From the NCBI RefSeq assembly GCF_000648235.2, contig NZ_AP017977.1, positions 1,798,001 through 1,862,000 on the forward strand: a stretch of DNA of 64,000 nt, written 5' to 3'. Positions 44,298 through 52,795 of this stretch are shown here, piece after piece. Numbering within the stretch: the first letter of the stretch is position 1; each line of letters begins with the position of its first letter. The position numbers and the translations under genes are program-made. Below the pieces are notes generated by a model. That model did not search any database. It saw nothing but the letters and a program-made list of their open reading frames with translations, and was not told the origin of the DNA. Source of the DNA: Neochlamydia sp. S13 (GTDB taxonomy: Bacteria > Chlamydiota > Chlamydiia > Chlamydiales > Parachlamydiaceae).

Positions 44298-45749
44298 TTA
44301 AGCGTTATAGGAAGTAGAGCTTACTTTACCACCCGTACCCGTCCAATTCGTGTGAAAAAACTGACCTCGCGGATGATCTAGGCGCTCATAAGTATGGGCT
44401 CCAAAGTAATCACGCTGGGCCTGTAATAGATTGGCTGGTAAGTTAGGACTGCGATAACCATCATAAAAAGCAAGGGCAGTGCTGAAACAAGGAGTGGGAA
44501 TACCTAGCTCTACAGCTTTAGCTACTATCCTTCTCCAATCGCTTTGTGCTTTAACTAATGCATTCTTAAAAAAATCATCTAATAAAAGGGTTTTTAAGGC
44601 AGGTTGCTTTTCATAGGCATCTTTAATATTGTTAAGAAACTTACTCCGAATAATGCAGCCGCCTCGCCACATGAGAGCCACCCCTCCAAAATTAATCCTC
44701 CAATGATAATCTTTGGCTGCCTGCTGAATAAGCATGAACCCTTGCGCATAGCTAATGATTTTAGAGGCATATAAAGCTTGCCTGATACTTTCAATAAAGG
44801 CTTCTTGATCTCCCTCATATAAAGGAGAAGGTCCCGTCAACACTTTACTGGCTTCAAGACGCTCTTCTTTGATAGCCGATAAACAACGCGCAAAAACAGA
44901 TTCTCCAATTAAAGTCAGAGGCATCCCCACTTCTAAAGCATTTATGACAGTCCACTTACCCGTACCTTTTTGCCCTGCTACATCTAAAATTTTATCTATC
45001 AAAGGCTGGCCATCTTCATCGAGTTGCTTGAAAATAGCACTTGTGATTTCAATTAAATAACTGTCTAATTCTGTTTTATTCCACTGAGCAAAGACTTGCG
45101 CAATTTGCTGAGGATTTAGCTTTAAAGCATGCTTTAAAAGGCTATATGCTTCGCAAATCAGTTGCATATCACCATATTCAATTCCGTTGTGAACCATTTT
45201 AACATAATGGCCCGCACCCTCATCTCCGACCCAGTCGCAACAAGGTTCACCATTGTCAGCTTTGGCGCTAATAGATTGAAAAATATTCTTTACTAAGGGC
45301 CACGCCTCAGGATTTCCACCGGGCATGATTGAAGGGCCATGCCGTGCGCCTTCTTCCCCCCCAGAGATTCCACTACCTATAAAGAGAAGACCTTTCTCTT
45401 TTAAAGCTTGAGTACGTCTATTGGTGTCGCTAAAAAGGCTATTTCCCCCATCAATAATGACATCCCCCGGCTCTAAATAAGGTATTAGCTGCTGAATGCA
45501 CGCATCTACAGGCTCTCCTGCTTTTACCATTAAAATAACTTTTCTTGGACGCTTTAAAGATTGGCAAAATTCCTCGATAGTAGAAGCACTTATAATTTTT
45601 GATCCTTGGGCAGGGCCGTTTAAAAAACTGTCAATGGTGGCGCGCGTACGATTATAGACGGTAACAATGAAGCCATGATCATTCATATTAAGAGCCAAGT
45701 TTTGACCCATGACTGCTAATCCAATTAAACCAATATCCGCTTGCCCCAT
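44298..45749 (-). CDS. gnd: 6-phosphogluconate dehydrogenase, decarboxylating
   Basis: Gnd oxidises 6-phosphogluconate to ribulose 5-phosphate and CO2 with NADP, in the pentose phosphate pathway. The 483-residue length matches the long bacterial type. The dinucleotide fold is GLIGLAVMGQNLALNM with VYNRT for NADP binding. The substrate site is seen in GGNSLFSDTNRR, GSGISGGEEGARHGPSIMPG, KMVHNGIEYGDMQ (catalytic Lys and Asn) and the C-terminal DYFGAHTYERLDHPRGQFFH. GGGAGG precedes the ATG. In Chlamydia trachomatis gnd is next to lepA; here they are far apart. Confidence 0.97.
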   Translation of the reverse strand: MGQADIGLIGLAVMGQNLALNMNDHGFIVTVYNRTRATIDSFLNGPAQGSKIISASTIEEFCQSLKRPRKVILMVKAGEPVDACIQQLIPYLEPGDVIIDGGNSLFSDTNRRTQALKEKGLLFIGSGISGGEEGARHGPSIMPGGNPEAWPLVKNIFQSISAKADNGEPCCDWVGDEGAGHYVKMVHNGIEYGDMQLICEAYSLLKHALKLNPQQIAQVFAQWNKTELDSYLIEITSAIFKQLDEDGQPLIDKILDVAGQKGTGKWTVINALEVGMPLTLIGESVFARCLSAIKEERLEASKVLTGPSPLYEGDQEAFIESIRQALYASKIISYAQGFMLIQQAAKDYHWRINFGGVALMWRGGCIIRSKFLNNIKDAYEKQPALKTLLLDDFFKNALVKAQSDWRRIVAKAVELGIPTPCFSTALAFYDGYRSPNLPANLLQAQRDYFGAHTYERLDHPRGQFFHTNWTGTGGKVSSTSYNA

Positions 45750-45836
45750 AGATTTTCCTCCCTTGAGTGATTTTTTCGTAGTTTAGTGCGAGAAGAAATG
45801 AATGTAAAGAGCAAGTGCAAGAAAAAGCAAAAGAGT

Positions 45837-45910
45837 TGTCCTCGGCGCGATTCGAACGCACGACCTGTTGCTTAGGAGGCAACCGCTCTATCCTACTGAG
45901 CTACGAGAAC
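45837..45910 (-). tRNA. tRNA-Arg, anticodon CCT
   Basis: On the minus strand the acceptor stem GTTCTCG pairs with CGAGGAC with one G-T pair. The D arm contains GTAGCTCAGTAGGATAGAGC, the anticodon arm is GTTGC-CTCCTAA-GCAAC (anticodon CCT), and the T arm contains CGTTCGAATC. The discriminator is A. The length is 74 bases. Confidence 0.96.
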
Positions 45911-46031
45911 ATGTTCTTCAGCATAGAGAATGTAAGAAATTTTGTAAAGTAAGCATTGGCAAGAGGACGCTCTATTACTTTATTCAGGGGAAAAATGATA
46001 AATAGCTATATTCTTCTTAAAAAAAGCCCTA

Positions 46032-46799
46032 CTAAGGCAAAGAAACAGCGCGCTCATTTAGATAAGCCTCCACCCCTTTGGCAATACCCCAAGCAATTCT
46101 CTTAATATAGGCTGGCTCTTTAATCTTATTCATTTCCTTTTCGTTAGTCAAAAAACCTCCTTCAATCAGTACGGCAGGCATCTTTGTCTCTCGAATGACT
46201 GCAAAATTCCCCTCTTTTACTCCACGAGATTTAGCTTTTGTGGCTTGTATAACCTGCGCTAAAATAGAAGAAGCTAATTGACTAGATTGCGTTGAACGCT
46301 TCTTATTTATTTCCGATTTATAATAAAAAATTTCAATACCATCGGCTTGCTTGGCCGGCGCAGAGTTATAATGCACGCTTACAAATAGATCGGCTCCTTG
46401 GTCATTTGCAAAATTTGCTCGCTTCTGCAAAGAAATAAATTCATCATTCGAACGTGTCAGCCTAGTTCGATACCCCATCTTTTGCAGAAACTCATTTAAA
46501 GCTAAAGAGGTAGTAAGGTTAAGAAATTTCTCATGGTATTTGGGCTGTGATAAAGAACGGGTACCAAAATCATCACCCCCATGACCGGCATCTATTACAA
46601 TCAGTGCAGCTTTGGAAAGTTTGGGCTTTTTAATATCCTTTATAGGATGCTTTACGCCCATCATACCCTCAGCAGGAAGCTGAGCTACAGGGACAGAATG
46701 CACAGCAGGTTGGCTAGGCAGCTCTTTGGAAGGGCACCTACATCCTCCAAGGCTTAGTAACAAAAAAATCCATAGACAGTTTTGAAAATTTTTCATCAT
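46032..46799 (-). CDS. amiA: N-acetylmuramoyl-L-alanine amidase, lipoprotein
   Basis: This amidase cleaves the bond between MurNAc and L-Ala, splitting septal peptidoglycan. The N-terminus is a lipoprotein signal (hydrophobic WIFLLLSLGGC, lipobox Cys at about 20). The amidase_3 domain spans about 65-250 with zinc ligands in VIDAGHGGDDFG, the Glu of KYHEKFLNL, and His in DLFVSVHYNSAP; the catalytic Glu is in PAVLIEGGFLTN. Chlamydial AmiA is known to have a dual role in remodelling. It is four bases downstream of murE, as the last gene of the division cluster, the chlamydial order. Confidence 0.93.
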   Translation of the reverse strand: MMKNFQNCLWIFLLLSLGGCRCPSKELPSQPAVHSVPVAQLPAEGMMGVKHPIKDIKKPKLSKAALIVIDAGHGGDDFGTRSLSQPKYHEKFLNLTTSLALNEFLQKMGYRTRLTRSNDEFISLQKRANFANDQGADLFVSVHYNSAPAKQADGIEIFYYKSEINKKRSTQSSQLASSILAQVIQATKAKSRGVKEGNFAVIRETKMPAVLIEGGFLTNEKEMNKIKEPAYIKRIAWGIAKGVEAYLNERAVSLP

Positions 46800-46803
46800 A
46801 AAT

Positions 46804-48309
46804 TTATTTTTTTATCATTTCATCTTTATATTTTTCCAAGCATATCCGAGCAGCAATTTTTCTATCGTCAAATTCAATGGTTTTGTAGGAAAAAATTTGA
46901 TAGGCTTCATGCCCTTTACCGGCAATAAGAATCACATCCGCGGGATTAGCCAAGTAGATGGCTTTTTTAATAGCCTCGTATCGATCTATTTCTATTTCCC
47001 AATTCTGTTGATTAAAACCTCGCGCAATCTCCTGGCAAATACTTTGAGGATTCTCAGAACGGGGATTATCGGAAGTCACAATACAATAATCGGAAAATTT
47101 CTCAGCCACCTGCGCCATTTTTGGGCGTTTAGAAGCATCTCTATTGCCTCCGCATCCAAATACAGTAATAATTCGGCCTTGCTTAAACTCTTGCAAACAT
47201 TCTAAAACGTTTGTAAGTGCATCATCCGTGTGAGCAAAATCGACAAATATATTTAATCCTAATTCATTATGGACCGCTTGCATACGACCTGGAACGGCTG
47301 GAAAAGAGGCTATAATCTCTACCAATTTTTTCAAAGGCTCTTTTCTTACAAGGCCTACGCAAATAGCCGCCAAGCAATTATAGATATTGAAACGCCCTAC
47401 TAAAGGACAGTGGCAGGCAACTTCTTCCCCACCATAGCCGATAGTAAACTCTGTCCCCAGAGAGGTTAAGACTATGTTCTTGGCTTGTACATCTGCAGCA
47501 GCACTTAGCCCGTAAGTCAGAATTTTAGCTCTACAGCCTTTTACCATCATCTGATGCCAAGGGCTATCGATATTAATCACTGCCGTGCAAGGATAGTTTT
47601 TCCCTGTCTTATTTTTTTCAGGATTTAAAGTTTGAAATAGTTTTTGCTTAGCTTGGCAATAGTTGTCCATCGATTGATGATAATCTAAGTGATCAAGCGT
47701 CAAATTAGTAAAGACGGCCACATCATATTCAATATTAACTGCCCGGCCTTGATCTAAAGCATGTGAAGTTACTTCCATGACCGCGGCTTTGCAATTTTGC
47801 AAAACCATCTCTCTTAACAACTTATGATTACTAATAACATCGGGCGTTGTGCGAGTGGCTTGGTAACGATGCTTACCTATAATATATTCAATTGTCCCTA
47901 TAAGTCCGCAGGGTACCTTTAAATGATCGAGTAAATGCTTAACAAGAAAAGAAGTGGTAGTTTTTCCATTCGTACCAGTGATACCTACCATGAATAGCTC
48001 TTGGCTAGGAAACTGATAATAATGAGCTGCTAAAAGAGGCTCTACTAAAGGTATCTGAGGATGAATAATTTGAGTAATAAAGTGCAAGGAGGGATCGAAG
48101 ATGTCGGTTAAGATAGCACTAGCCCCCGCTTCAATAGCTTCATGAATGTAGTGAGCACCATCATCCATGCGACCTTTTTTAGCGACAAATAAATTGCCAG
48201 GAGCCACCACCTTAGAATTTGCACAAATTCCGGTAATAAAAACATCTTTAGAACCTTTAACTTCTTGAACGGAAATATTTTTTAATAGTTTTTTTAGTTT
48301 CATTCTCAA
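46804..48309 (-). CDS. murE: UDP-MurNAc-L-Ala-D-Glu: meso-diaminopimelate ligase
   Basis: MurE adds the third stem-peptide residue. The ATP loop is GITGTNGKTTTSFLV (about 112-126). The DNPR motif in TSDNPRSENPQ (about 408) marks specificity for meso-diaminopimelate rather than Lys. YDVAVFTNLTLDHLDYH and the C-terminal LIAGKGHEAYQ are typical, and the length near 500 is normal. Two starts are possible: TTG 48309, which is nine bases after GAGGAG, or ATG 48303, which is 15 bases after it; spacing favours TTG. It lies between ftsI and the amidase. Confidence 0.95.
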   Translation of the reverse strand: MRMKLKKLLKNISVQEVKGSKDVFITGICANSKVVAPGNLFVAKKGRMDDGAHYIHEAIEAGASAILTDIFDPSLHFITQIIHPQIPLVEPLLAAHYYQFPSQELFMVGITGTNGKTTTSFLVKHLLDHLKVPCGLIGTIEYIIGKHRYQATRTTPDVISNHKLLREMVLQNCKAAVMEVTSHALDQGRAVNIEYDVAVFTNLTLDHLDYHQSMDNYCQAKQKLFQTLNPEKNKTGKNYPCTAVINIDSPWHQMMVKGCRAKILTYGLSAAADVQAKNIVLTSLGTEFTIGYGGEEVACHCPLVGRFNIYNCLAAICVGLVRKEPLKKLVEIIASFPAVPGRMQAVHNELGLNIFVDFAHTDDALTNVLECLQEFKQGRIITVFGCGGNRDASKRPKMAQVAEKFSDYCIVTSDNPRSENPQSICQEIARGFNQQNWEIEIDRYEAIKKAIYLANPADVILIAGKGHEAYQIFSYKTIEFDDRKIAARICLEKYKDEMIKK

Positions 48310-48341
48310 CTCGCACTTCTCCTCACAGCCATTTAAATCAC

Positions 48342-50384
48342 CTAAGTTTTTCCAGGCTCTTTGTTATTCCACTTTTCATACATTTCTTTCAACTCTCTAA
48401 TTTCATGAGCCCAATGTGCTTTTTCTTGGCAACGTCTAGGATCCCCTAGGGGATAACCGTAGGGATCATCCGGAGCTATACCTAAATAGGCTAAAGACCT
48501 CTTAGCTATTTCGCAAAACACCGGAGCAGCACAAGTTCCACCATGGTGCCATGACCCTACTCCTGGTGTATAACCATATTCAGGCTCATCTAGGGTAACA
48601 AGAAGAATAAAAGCAGGCTTATCGGCAGGAGTAAAACCAATGAAACTAGGACAATAAATTTTATCAGAATAAGCACCATTGACTATTTTCTTTGCAGTGC
48701 TAGTCTTGCCTGCTTCAGAATAGCCGGGCACATCTGCACGTCTAGCGGTACCCCCCACTTTAGTCGTGTATTTTAAGCCTTTTACTATTTCACTACAGCA
48801 TTCTTTCTCTAGTACTTGAGGAAATTGCTGGGTTCTGCCTATATGAGTATGATCTACAAAAATGGTTTGAGCTCCTTCTTCAGGATTACTAGCGATTTTA
48901 CGGATAAGGGTAGGCTGCACAAGGTATCCTCCATTAACAAAAACAGCAAAAGCTCTAAGCAGCTGAATGCTATTTACTTGAATGTTATGGCCAAACGCTA
49001 ACGAATAGGGGGTAGAAATCGACCATTCATCTTTTCCATTAGGATGTTTTTTGCCTGGTAAAGGTACCACTCCTGCACTCTCAGCAGGAAGCTCAAGATG
49101 AGTTTTAGAACCAAAACCAAATGTTTCGGTTAAATGTTTGCGAATGAAGGAAGCTCCTAACCGTTCAACCACTTTCTCCATTAATCTTGCTGGATAAATA
49201 TTAGAAGATTTCTGAATAGCCATATACATATTTAGATAGGGGTGCATATGAGTATCTACCAAAGGCTTCCCGCGTCCTTTAAAAAAGCTATTAGAAGTAG
49301 GCATCATCGCATGAGGATTGAACAGCTCACTTTCTCCTTTTTTACGCAACTCTATATTTGCTTTCAAAGCGATGGCTAGAGCGATAGGCTTAAAAGTTGA
49401 GCCAGGCTCAACAGTATCGGTCAAAGCTTTTACTTTAGTATGCTCTATCATCTGGGGATCATTGAAATAATCTTGATAATGGGGAGGATAAAAATAAGGA
49501 TACTGGGCTAAAGCCAATATTTCGCCACTGTAGGGATTCATCATCACTGCCCACCCCCCTTTAGCTTTAGCTTTTTTTACTCCCTTTTCAAGCTCTTCTT
49601 CGGCTATCGCTTGTAAGCAATGGTTAATGGTTAAATAAACATCTGCTCCATTCTGAGGCTTGGCAATAACTTCGCCCATTTCAAACGCATTTCTAGGAGA
49701 ACGCATTAACCGTCGTTTTCCCATTCTTCCTTTAAGAAAATGATCAAAACACAGCTCTAAGCCGCCTGTAGGGATCGCTTGTTTTGTAACCTCATCTCTT
49801 TGATTTTGCACCGTATGTAAAAGCTGACCCAGTAATTTTCCAAAAGGATACGACCGTTGATAATCACTGGCAAAAAAAAGAGCATTGCGGGCAATTTTAT
49901 TTCGTTTAGCATAGGGCATCCACCAGTCTAAAATTGCATCACGTGTTTCTTTTTCTAGCCACATCTTTAACTTTCTATTGCGGCTTTTATATCCAAATTG
50001 TTCACATAAATGGGAATGTTTTTCAGCAGGAAGGTCAAGGATTTGGATAAGTTTTTGTGCAATTTCAGCATGATGTTGAGGAGGAATGGACTCGACGTCT
50101 ACATGCAAATGAAATTTAAGGATATCGACGACCAAAGCCTGTTCAATTTCAGGATGAGCTCTCTGTATACTTGTATTAGAGATAAATCTTCCACGCAAGA
50201 AAGGTTCATTAACAACAAAATAATGCTGCCGATTAGCTAGGTGCGTCCATTTTTCTCCTTCGGCAATTTGCAGCATATAAAACTTAGCCACAAGTAAAGA
50301 AAATAAAAAAATGATAAAAAAGGCCACACACAATAACCTTCTTCGATCACTGGCCTGAGGAGAAAGTGGGGGTCGTACAGGCAT
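48342..50384 (-). CDS. ftsI: Penicillin-binding protein 3 / FtsI transpeptidase
   Basis: A class B PBP that crosslinks septal peptidoglycan, 680 residues with one N-terminal membrane helix (about 17-38). Catalytic motifs are STFK in EPGSTFKPIALA (about 345), SSN in IQKSSNIYPARLM, and KTS in SEAGKTSTAKK (about 576), where most PBPs have KTG. The length is greater than that of E. coli FtsI (588), with an enlarged N-terminal domain. It overlaps ftsL by one base (TAATG). Upstream rsmH and ftsL-like and downstream murE make a standard division cluster. Confidence 0.94.
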   Translation of the reverse strand: MPVRPPLSPQASDRRRLLCVAFFIIFLFSLLVAKFYMLQIAEGEKWTHLANRQHYFVVNEPFLRGRFISNTSIQRAHPEIEQALVVDILKFHLHVDVESIPPQHHAEIAQKLIQILDLPAEKHSHLCEQFGYKSRNRKLKMWLEKETRDAILDWWMPYAKRNKIARNALFFASDYQRSYPFGKLLGQLLHTVQNQRDEVTKQAIPTGGLELCFDHFLKGRMGKRRLMRSPRNAFEMGEVIAKPQNGADVYLTINHCLQAIAEEELEKGVKKAKAKGGWAVMMNPYSGEILALAQYPYFYPPHYQDYFNDPQMIEHTKVKALTDTVEPGSTFKPIALAIALKANIELRKKGESELFNPHAMMPTSNSFFKGRGKPLVDTHMHPYLNMYMAIQKSSNIYPARLMEKVVERLGASFIRKHLTETFGFGSKTHLELPAESAGVVPLPGKKHPNGKDEWSISTPYSLAFGHNIQVNSIQLLRAFAVFVNGGYLVQPTLIRKIASNPEEGAQTIFVDHTHIGRTQQFPQVLEKECCSEIVKGLKYTTKVGGTARRADVPGYSEAGKTSTAKKIVNGAYSDKIYCPSFIGFTPADKPAFILLVTLDEPEYGYTPGVGSWHHGGTCAAPVFCEIAKRSLAYLGIAPDDPYGYPLGDPRRCQEKAHWAHEIRELKEMYEKWNNKEPGKT

Positions 50385-50734
50385 TAGGGCCCATTCTCCT
50401 CTTGCAAATCAGCAAAGTCTTTGCCCGGAACTGGCGAGGTTAAAGGCAGAACAACTACTTGCGAATTATAAGCAAATTTTAAAGAACTAAATTCTGGCAT
50501 CCGCATGATCTCCATAAGATGAATGGGACTTTCAAATTGATTAATCTCATATTTTAAACGGTTATTTTCTTCATGAATTGTGCGCACTTCTTTAGCTAAG
50601 GAAGGAATTGCCATGCGCAATTCCGTTAATTCATTTTGCTTAAAAATATAACTATAAAGAGCTAAGCCGGCAAGCACGACACAGATGAAAAGCTTTATAA
50701 TCAACTCTTGGAAATTACTTTCGACTCTTCTCAT
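50384..50734 (-). CDS. FtsL-like division protein
   Basis: A 116-residue protein with one membrane helix at about 12-28 (LIIKLFICVVLAGLALYSYI) and a short coiled coil at about 45-65. This topology and the position between rsmH and ftsI are those of FtsL, a bitopic protein that links the divisome. Sequence conservation is low, as is usual for FtsL. The ATG overlaps the rsmH stop (ATGA). Confidence 0.8.
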   Translation of the reverse strand: MRRVESNFQELIIKLFICVVLAGLALYSYIFKQNELTELRMAIPSLAKEVRTIHEENNRLKYEINQFESPIHLMEIMRMPEFSSLKFAYNSQVVVLPLTSPVPGKDFADLQEENGP

Positions 50735-51663
50735 ATTTTTTCGATCACTCTTAGTTTTGCGCTACGGCTTCGAGCATTCTGGTTTATCTCTTTTTCGCTG
50801 GCTACTAAGGGCCTTCGGGTAAGAATATGGGCTTCAGGAGACTTATCTAAAAACATCCCGCCTATCCCGGATGTTTCATATTTATCACTGGCTGCAAATC
50901 TGAAAAAATTTTTTACTAAGCGATCTTCTAGACTATGAAAAGTTATCACCGCTAGCCTTCCGCCAGGAGTTAAAAGTGAAAGCGCGTCAGGTAAAATTTT
51001 TTCCAAGACTTCTAATTCTCGATTAACGGCAATACGTAAAGCTTGGAAAATAAGAGTAAGAGGGTGGATACCTTTTTTTGCCCGATAGCGTAAAGCTGGT
51101 AGAAGAGCCTTTACTAAATCTTGGGTAGTTTTTAAAGGTTTTTCCTGGCGCACTTTTACCAAAATGCGGGCGGCTGTATGCCACTGCTTTTCTTCCCCCC
51201 ACTCGCGAAATATTTTTCCTAATTCTTGTTCGGACCAGGTATTTACAATCTCTTCAGCAGTTAAATCATGGGAAGGATCCATGCGCATATCTAAAGGCCC
51301 TTCCTTAGAAAAGCTAAAACCTTTAGAGGCCGTATCAAGCTGCATAGAAGAGACGCCCAAATCTAAAAGAATGCCATCTATGGGAACAGGATAAGCAGAG
51401 AGGCTACCTTTCATGTGAACAAAGTTAAGCTTAAAAAAATCAATTTTTGATTCCCAGGTTATCAATCGACTTTTTGCTAGAGACAAAGCTACAGGATCTT
51501 GATCGAACCCAGCAAGTCGATTAACTTCTGGATGGGCTTGCAAAAGAGCAGCCGAATGGCCGCCAGCACCCAAGGTGGCATCAACAAAACCGCGAATAGT
51601 TTTATCTGCAAAAAAACTTAAGAATTCAGGTAATAGAACGGAAAAATGAGGAGAAGACGACAT
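50731..51663 (-). CDS. rsmH: 16S rRNA (cytosine-1402-N4) methyltransferase
   Basis: RsmH (MraW) methylates C1402 of 16S rRNA using S-adenosylmethionine. The 310-residue length is normal. The SAM motif is VDATLGAGGHSAALL, GFDQDPVAL binds the cofactor, and ILLDLGVSSMQLD is the catalytic-type segment. The C-terminal AVITFHSLEDRLVKNFF is a family signature. It is the first gene of the minus-strand cluster rsmH-ftsL-ftsI-murE-amiA; the promoter should lie in 51664-51934. Confidence 0.96.
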   Translation of the reverse strand: MSSSPHFSVLLPEFLSFFADKTIRGFVDATLGAGGHSAALLQAHPEVNRLAGFDQDPVALSLAKSRLITWESKIDFFKLNFVHMKGSLSAYPVPIDGILLDLGVSSMQLDTASKGFSFSKEGPLDMRMDPSHDLTAEEIVNTWSEQELGKIFREWGEEKQWHTAARILVKVRQEKPLKTTQDLVKALLPALRYRAKKGIHPLTLIFQALRIAVNRELEVLEKILPDALSLLTPGGRLAVITFHSLEDRLVKNFFRFAASDKYETSGIGGMFLDKSPEAHILTRRPLVASEKEINQNARSRSAKLRVIEKI

Positions 51664-51934
51664 GGAAAAACATCCTTAAAGTTTTTTAATAGAATGCAGG
51701 CAAAAGATTAGGGGAAAATATTATCTACACAGGACAACATTTTTAAACAGTCAGCATACGATTAAAAAGCATTTATATAAAGCATTTATACTCCACTAAC
51801 TATTCGTCCAATCGCCAAGCTTTGCTAAATAATTATAAACATGCTAGAATAGTACTTGGGGCTTAAATAGGATAAATTATGTGTTTGTAAGCTTTTACGC
51901 TGCAAGGCTATCATATAAAAAAGAGTGAGTTTCT
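51664..51934. promoter_or_regulatory. Divergent promoter region between the division cluster and the small-gene pair
   Basis: This 270-base gap separates two divergent transcription units and should contain both promoters. It is AT-rich; I see several possible -10 hexamers but none I would single out. Confidence 0.35.
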
Positions 51935-52381
51935 ATGGCAACGATTGATAAGCTAGACATTAGTGTCTACAATCTCTATGCAATCCGCACACGGATGATC
52001 GAGCAGATCAACCAACAATTCCAGCTAGATCAAGCAGCCAGTATACCTGCACAATTGCAAGTTTTAGATAATTATCCTAAACCTACGGAACTTGATGTTC
52101 TGCTAGGCATTGCTCCCCTTTACACACCCTGGGCTTATTTCTTTCCTCCTCCCCGTTTTCGCTTTATGCGCCGCTCTCCCTTCTCGTATCGTGTGATTCC
52201 CAGTTTTGGCTCCTATGATGAACAAGCCTTGCACGAGCAAAAGTTGGAAGAAGTTTTGTGTCGTACTCCTGAGGAAAAGCAAGAGAAAGAGACATTAAAA
52301 AGCTGCTTTCGCGAAATTGAAAAATTAAACAATTGGCTAAACTTTATTGTAGGCAGAGTAGGCCAGTTTTTACAAGGATAA
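51935..52381 (+). CDS. Conserved chlamydial hypothetical protein
   Basis: A 148-residue protein. The N-terminal half includes a Pro-rich LYTPWAYFFPPPRFRFMRR stretch, and the C-terminal half is helical. No enzyme motif is seen. Its position between rsmH (divergent) and the TPR gene upstream of dnaA matches the chlamydial gene order (CT273 position in C. trachomatis), so it is likely the orthologue. Its stop is two bases before the next ATG, so the pair is co-transcribed. Confidence 0.78.
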   Translation: MATIDKLDISVYNLYAIRTRMIEQINQQFQLDQAASIPAQLQVLDNYPKPTELDVLLGIAPLYTPWAYFFPPPRFRFMRRSPFSYRVIPSFGSYDEQALHEQKLEEVLCRTPEEKQEKETLKSCFREIEKLNNWLNFIVGRVGQFLQG

Positions 52382-52383
52382 TT

Positions 52384-52779
52384 ATGCACAAACTTAATTG
52401 GCGAGAATCTTTAGGCTGGTCGGAAGAGATTTTGGAAGAGATGCGTTCTGCTGGATATGCTTATATTCGCCAAGGCAAGTATGAGATTGCCCTGCCTTTT
52501 TTTGAAGCTTTATGCGTATTGGATCCGGAAAGTGCTTACGATGCTCAGACGTTAGGAGCTTTGTATTTGCAAAGCAATAATGCAGCTAAAGCACTTAAAT
52601 GCTTTGATAAAGCTTTAAAAATCGAAGGTGACCATTCACCTACTTTATTGAATCTGGCTAAGGCTCTGTTTATGCTAGGTAAAAAGGAAGAAGGCTTAAA
52701 AGTAGCTAATATTCTTAAGAATGAAGCCAATGTCGCAATTTCTAATGTTGCCAAAGCACTTATCCTGGCACATAGCTGA
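52384..52779 (+). CDS. TPR protein resembling a type III secretion chaperone
   Basis: The ATG at 52384 after CAAGGATAATT gives 131 residues; an upstream in-frame start would overlap the preceding gene. Three TPR-like helical pairs span about 20-120 (GYAYIRQGKYEIALPFFEAL, GALYLQSNNAAKALKCFDKA, AKALFMLGKKEEGLKVANIL). The size and three-TPR layout resemble LcrH/SycD-type chaperones, but general scaffold roles are possible. It occupies the CT274 position of the chlamydial order before dnaA. Confidence 0.78.
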   Translation: MHKLNWRESLGWSEEILEEMRSAGYAYIRQGKYEIALPFFEALCVLDPESAYDAQTLGALYLQSNNAAKALKCFDKALKIEGDHSPTLLNLAKALFMLGKKEEGLKVANILKNEANVAISNVAKALILAHS

Positions 52780-52795
52780 TTAAAACTATTATTTA

